This document shows, piece by piece, positions 63,005-64,000 of a stretch of DNA of 64,000 nt. This DNA comes from Niastella populi. GTDB lineage: Bacteria > Bacteroidota > Bacteroidia > Chitinophagales > Chitinophagaceae. A model generated the notes under the pieces. It was not told where the DNA came from and ran no database searches. It saw nothing but the letters and a program-made list of their open reading frames with translations. The DNA is taken from NCBI RefSeq assembly GCF_002078015.1, contig NZ_LWBP01000123.1:62001-126000 (forward strand), read 5' to 3'. Position 1 is the first letter of the stretch. Each line of letters opens with the position of its first letter. A program made the position numbers and the translations under genes.

Positions 63005-63026
63005 TAACTGAAGCGACAGCTTCAGT
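63005..63026. promoter_or_regulatory. Perfect 9-bp hairpin upstream of the manganese catalase
   Basis: AACTGAAGC / GCTTCAGTT with a 4-nt loop GACA, 86 bp before the catalase start, followed by TT. It may be an attenuator, operator or leader structure. The other sequence in 62794-63111 (about 318 bp) shows no gene. Confidence 0.45.
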
Positions 63027-63111
63027 TTTGAAACGGTAGCGGCACTGCTGCCAGGACTGCACAACGCTTTCGTATTAATTAATTTATTGGAAACACTAAA
63101 ACCATATTTAT

Positions 63112-64000
63112 ATGTTTTACCATGTAAAGGAATTACAATTCAATGCACGGGTATCAAAACCTGATCCTGCATTTGCCACTTTATTACTTGAACAGTTCGG
63201 TGGAGCAAACGGAGAACTGGCTGCCGCTCTTCGTTATTTCGGACAGGCATTCGGCGCCAAAAAGCCATATCCCGATAAGTACGATCTGCTGATGGATATC
63301 GCTACCGAGGAGTTCAGTCATCTCGAAATCGTAGGCGCTACCATTCAAATGCTGCTTACGGGTATTAACGGCGATCTGAAGAACGCGGCTGAAAATTCAG
63401 AGATCATGAAGCTGATGAACGGCAAAGCCGCCAAAGAGCAGATCATTCACGAAGCCATGACAGCGCCGCAGTTCCTGGTAGCCAGCGCGGGTACACCGGC
63501 TTATACCAATACACAGGGGGTTCCCTGGACGGCGGCTTATATCAATGGCGATTGTACCGGCGACCTGACGGCAGACCTTCGGTCAGACATAGCCGCGGAA
63601 TCACGCGCAAAAATGGTGTACGAATATTTATTACAGTTCACCGACGACCCTTTTGTAAAGGAAACGCTGCGGTTCCTGATGACAAGAGAGGTTGCGCATT
63701 TCCAAATGTTCGAAGCTGCGCTCGATGACATTAAGCCCAATTTCCCGCCGGGTGTACTGCAAAGCGATCCCCGTTACAGCAACCAGTATTTCAACATGAG
63801 CACCGGCAATGATTTCACCGGCCCATGGAACACGGGTGAAACAAGTAAAATGGGTGAAGCCTACCAGTATATTGAAGACCCGATACGATTTGTAATGGAA
63901 ACAAATGGATTACAGGGCCAGACCCCACATGGCACCCATCGCACCATGGAAACGGTTGAACAGGCCGACAAAGAGCTGAGCAAGCTGCGCCGGACCGAGA
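63112..64000 (+). CDS. Manganese catalase (3' end beyond window)
   Basis: The reading frame from ATG 63112 (MFYHVKELQFNARV) is open to the window end, giving at least 296 codons. It is a manganese catalase: the di-manganese ligands are in GGANGELAAALRYF (Glu35), ATEEFSHLEI (Glu65, His68), AESRAKMVYEYL and TREVAHFQMFE. It removes hydrogen peroxide. The short hairpin at 63005-63026 lies upstream. It belongs with the ferritin-like proteins in the stress region. Confidence 0.93.
   Translation, partial: MFYHVKELQFNARVSKPDPAFATLLLEQFGGANGELAAALRYFGQAFGAKKPYPDKYDLLMDIATEEFSHLEIVGATIQMLLTGINGDLKNAAENSEIMKLMNGKAAKEQIIHEAMTAPQFLVASAGTPAYTNTQGVPWTAAYINGDCTGDLTADLRSDIAAESRAKMVYEYLLQFTDDPFVKETLRFLMTREVAHFQMFEAALDDIKPNFPPGVLQSDPRYSNQYFNMSTGNDFTGPWNTGETSKMGEAYQYIEDPIRFVMETNGLQGQTPHGTHRTMETVEQADKELSKLRRTE

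Noticed and set aside
1-64000. tRNA or rRNA genes
   Set aside because: No cloverleaf-like or rRNA-like sequence was recognised by reading; a dedicated RNA search would be needed to exclude them fully.

Overview
The window is chromosomal DNA of a Bacteroidota bacterium, most likely family Chitinophagaceae (Niastella/Chitinophaga type). The evidence is two SusC/SusD pairs, an ECF sigma/FecR switch of Bacteroidetes type, a type IX secretion sorting domain, Bacteroidetes promoter boxes (TAnnTTTG, in places with TTTG upstream) and few Shine-Dalgarno sequences. No rRNA, tRNA, CRISPR array, phage or complete insertion sequence was seen. Both ends cut a gene: kaiC on the left and a manganese catalase on the right.

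Layout. 1-2913 is a clock-type operon (kaiC end, two kaiB genes, PAS histidine kinase, single-domain response regulator). 3026-3970 is a secreted propeller-like protein. 4027-10688 (minus) looks like a metal uptake/export group: His/Cys-rich exported protein, ABC ATPase, TonB-dependent siderophore-type receptor and two DUF3526-type ABC permeases. 10882-20532 (minus) is a sigma - FecR - SusC - SusD - zinc metalloprotease locus. 20758-21063 is ybaB. 21232-27073 (minus) is a second SusCD pair led by a secreted protein of unknown function. 27418-28703 pairs a degenerate SDR with a TetR regulator and three operator-like palindromes; an Old Yellow Enzyme follows. 30165-33065 is a large FG-GAP/IPT surface protein. 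33127-36545 holds small genes, including a lone LytTR protein preceded by a 22-bp-period repeat array. 37077-48117 is a carbohydrate region (GH2, DUF5107-TPR, GH3, pectate lyase). 48334-53699 holds cbpM/cbpA, a cysteine desulfurase, a split DsbD system and an Lrp-type regulator. 54128-57416 holds a two-component system and a sigma-like membrane protein. 57851-64000 looks like a stress island (two DUF892 ferritin-like proteins, SemiSWEET, DUF421, manganese catalase).

The most unusual signal is outside the genes. A family of short-period repeats (mostly 7 nt, some 8 nt) with changing unit sequence is scattered over the window. It is often linked to an 18-nt core (GTTCTTTTATTCGGGACT, eight copies) and a second 17-nt core. 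Three arrays lie in frame inside fecR, one pair forms a perfect 19-bp hairpin between convergent genes, and one segment is a 143-bp duplication with a 159-bp period. This resembles the STRR heptanucleotide repeats of heterocystous cyanobacteria in period only; function and spread are unknown. Other items worth checking are the LytTR repeat array, the catalytically degenerate SDR with its operators, and the membrane-anchored sigma-like protein.
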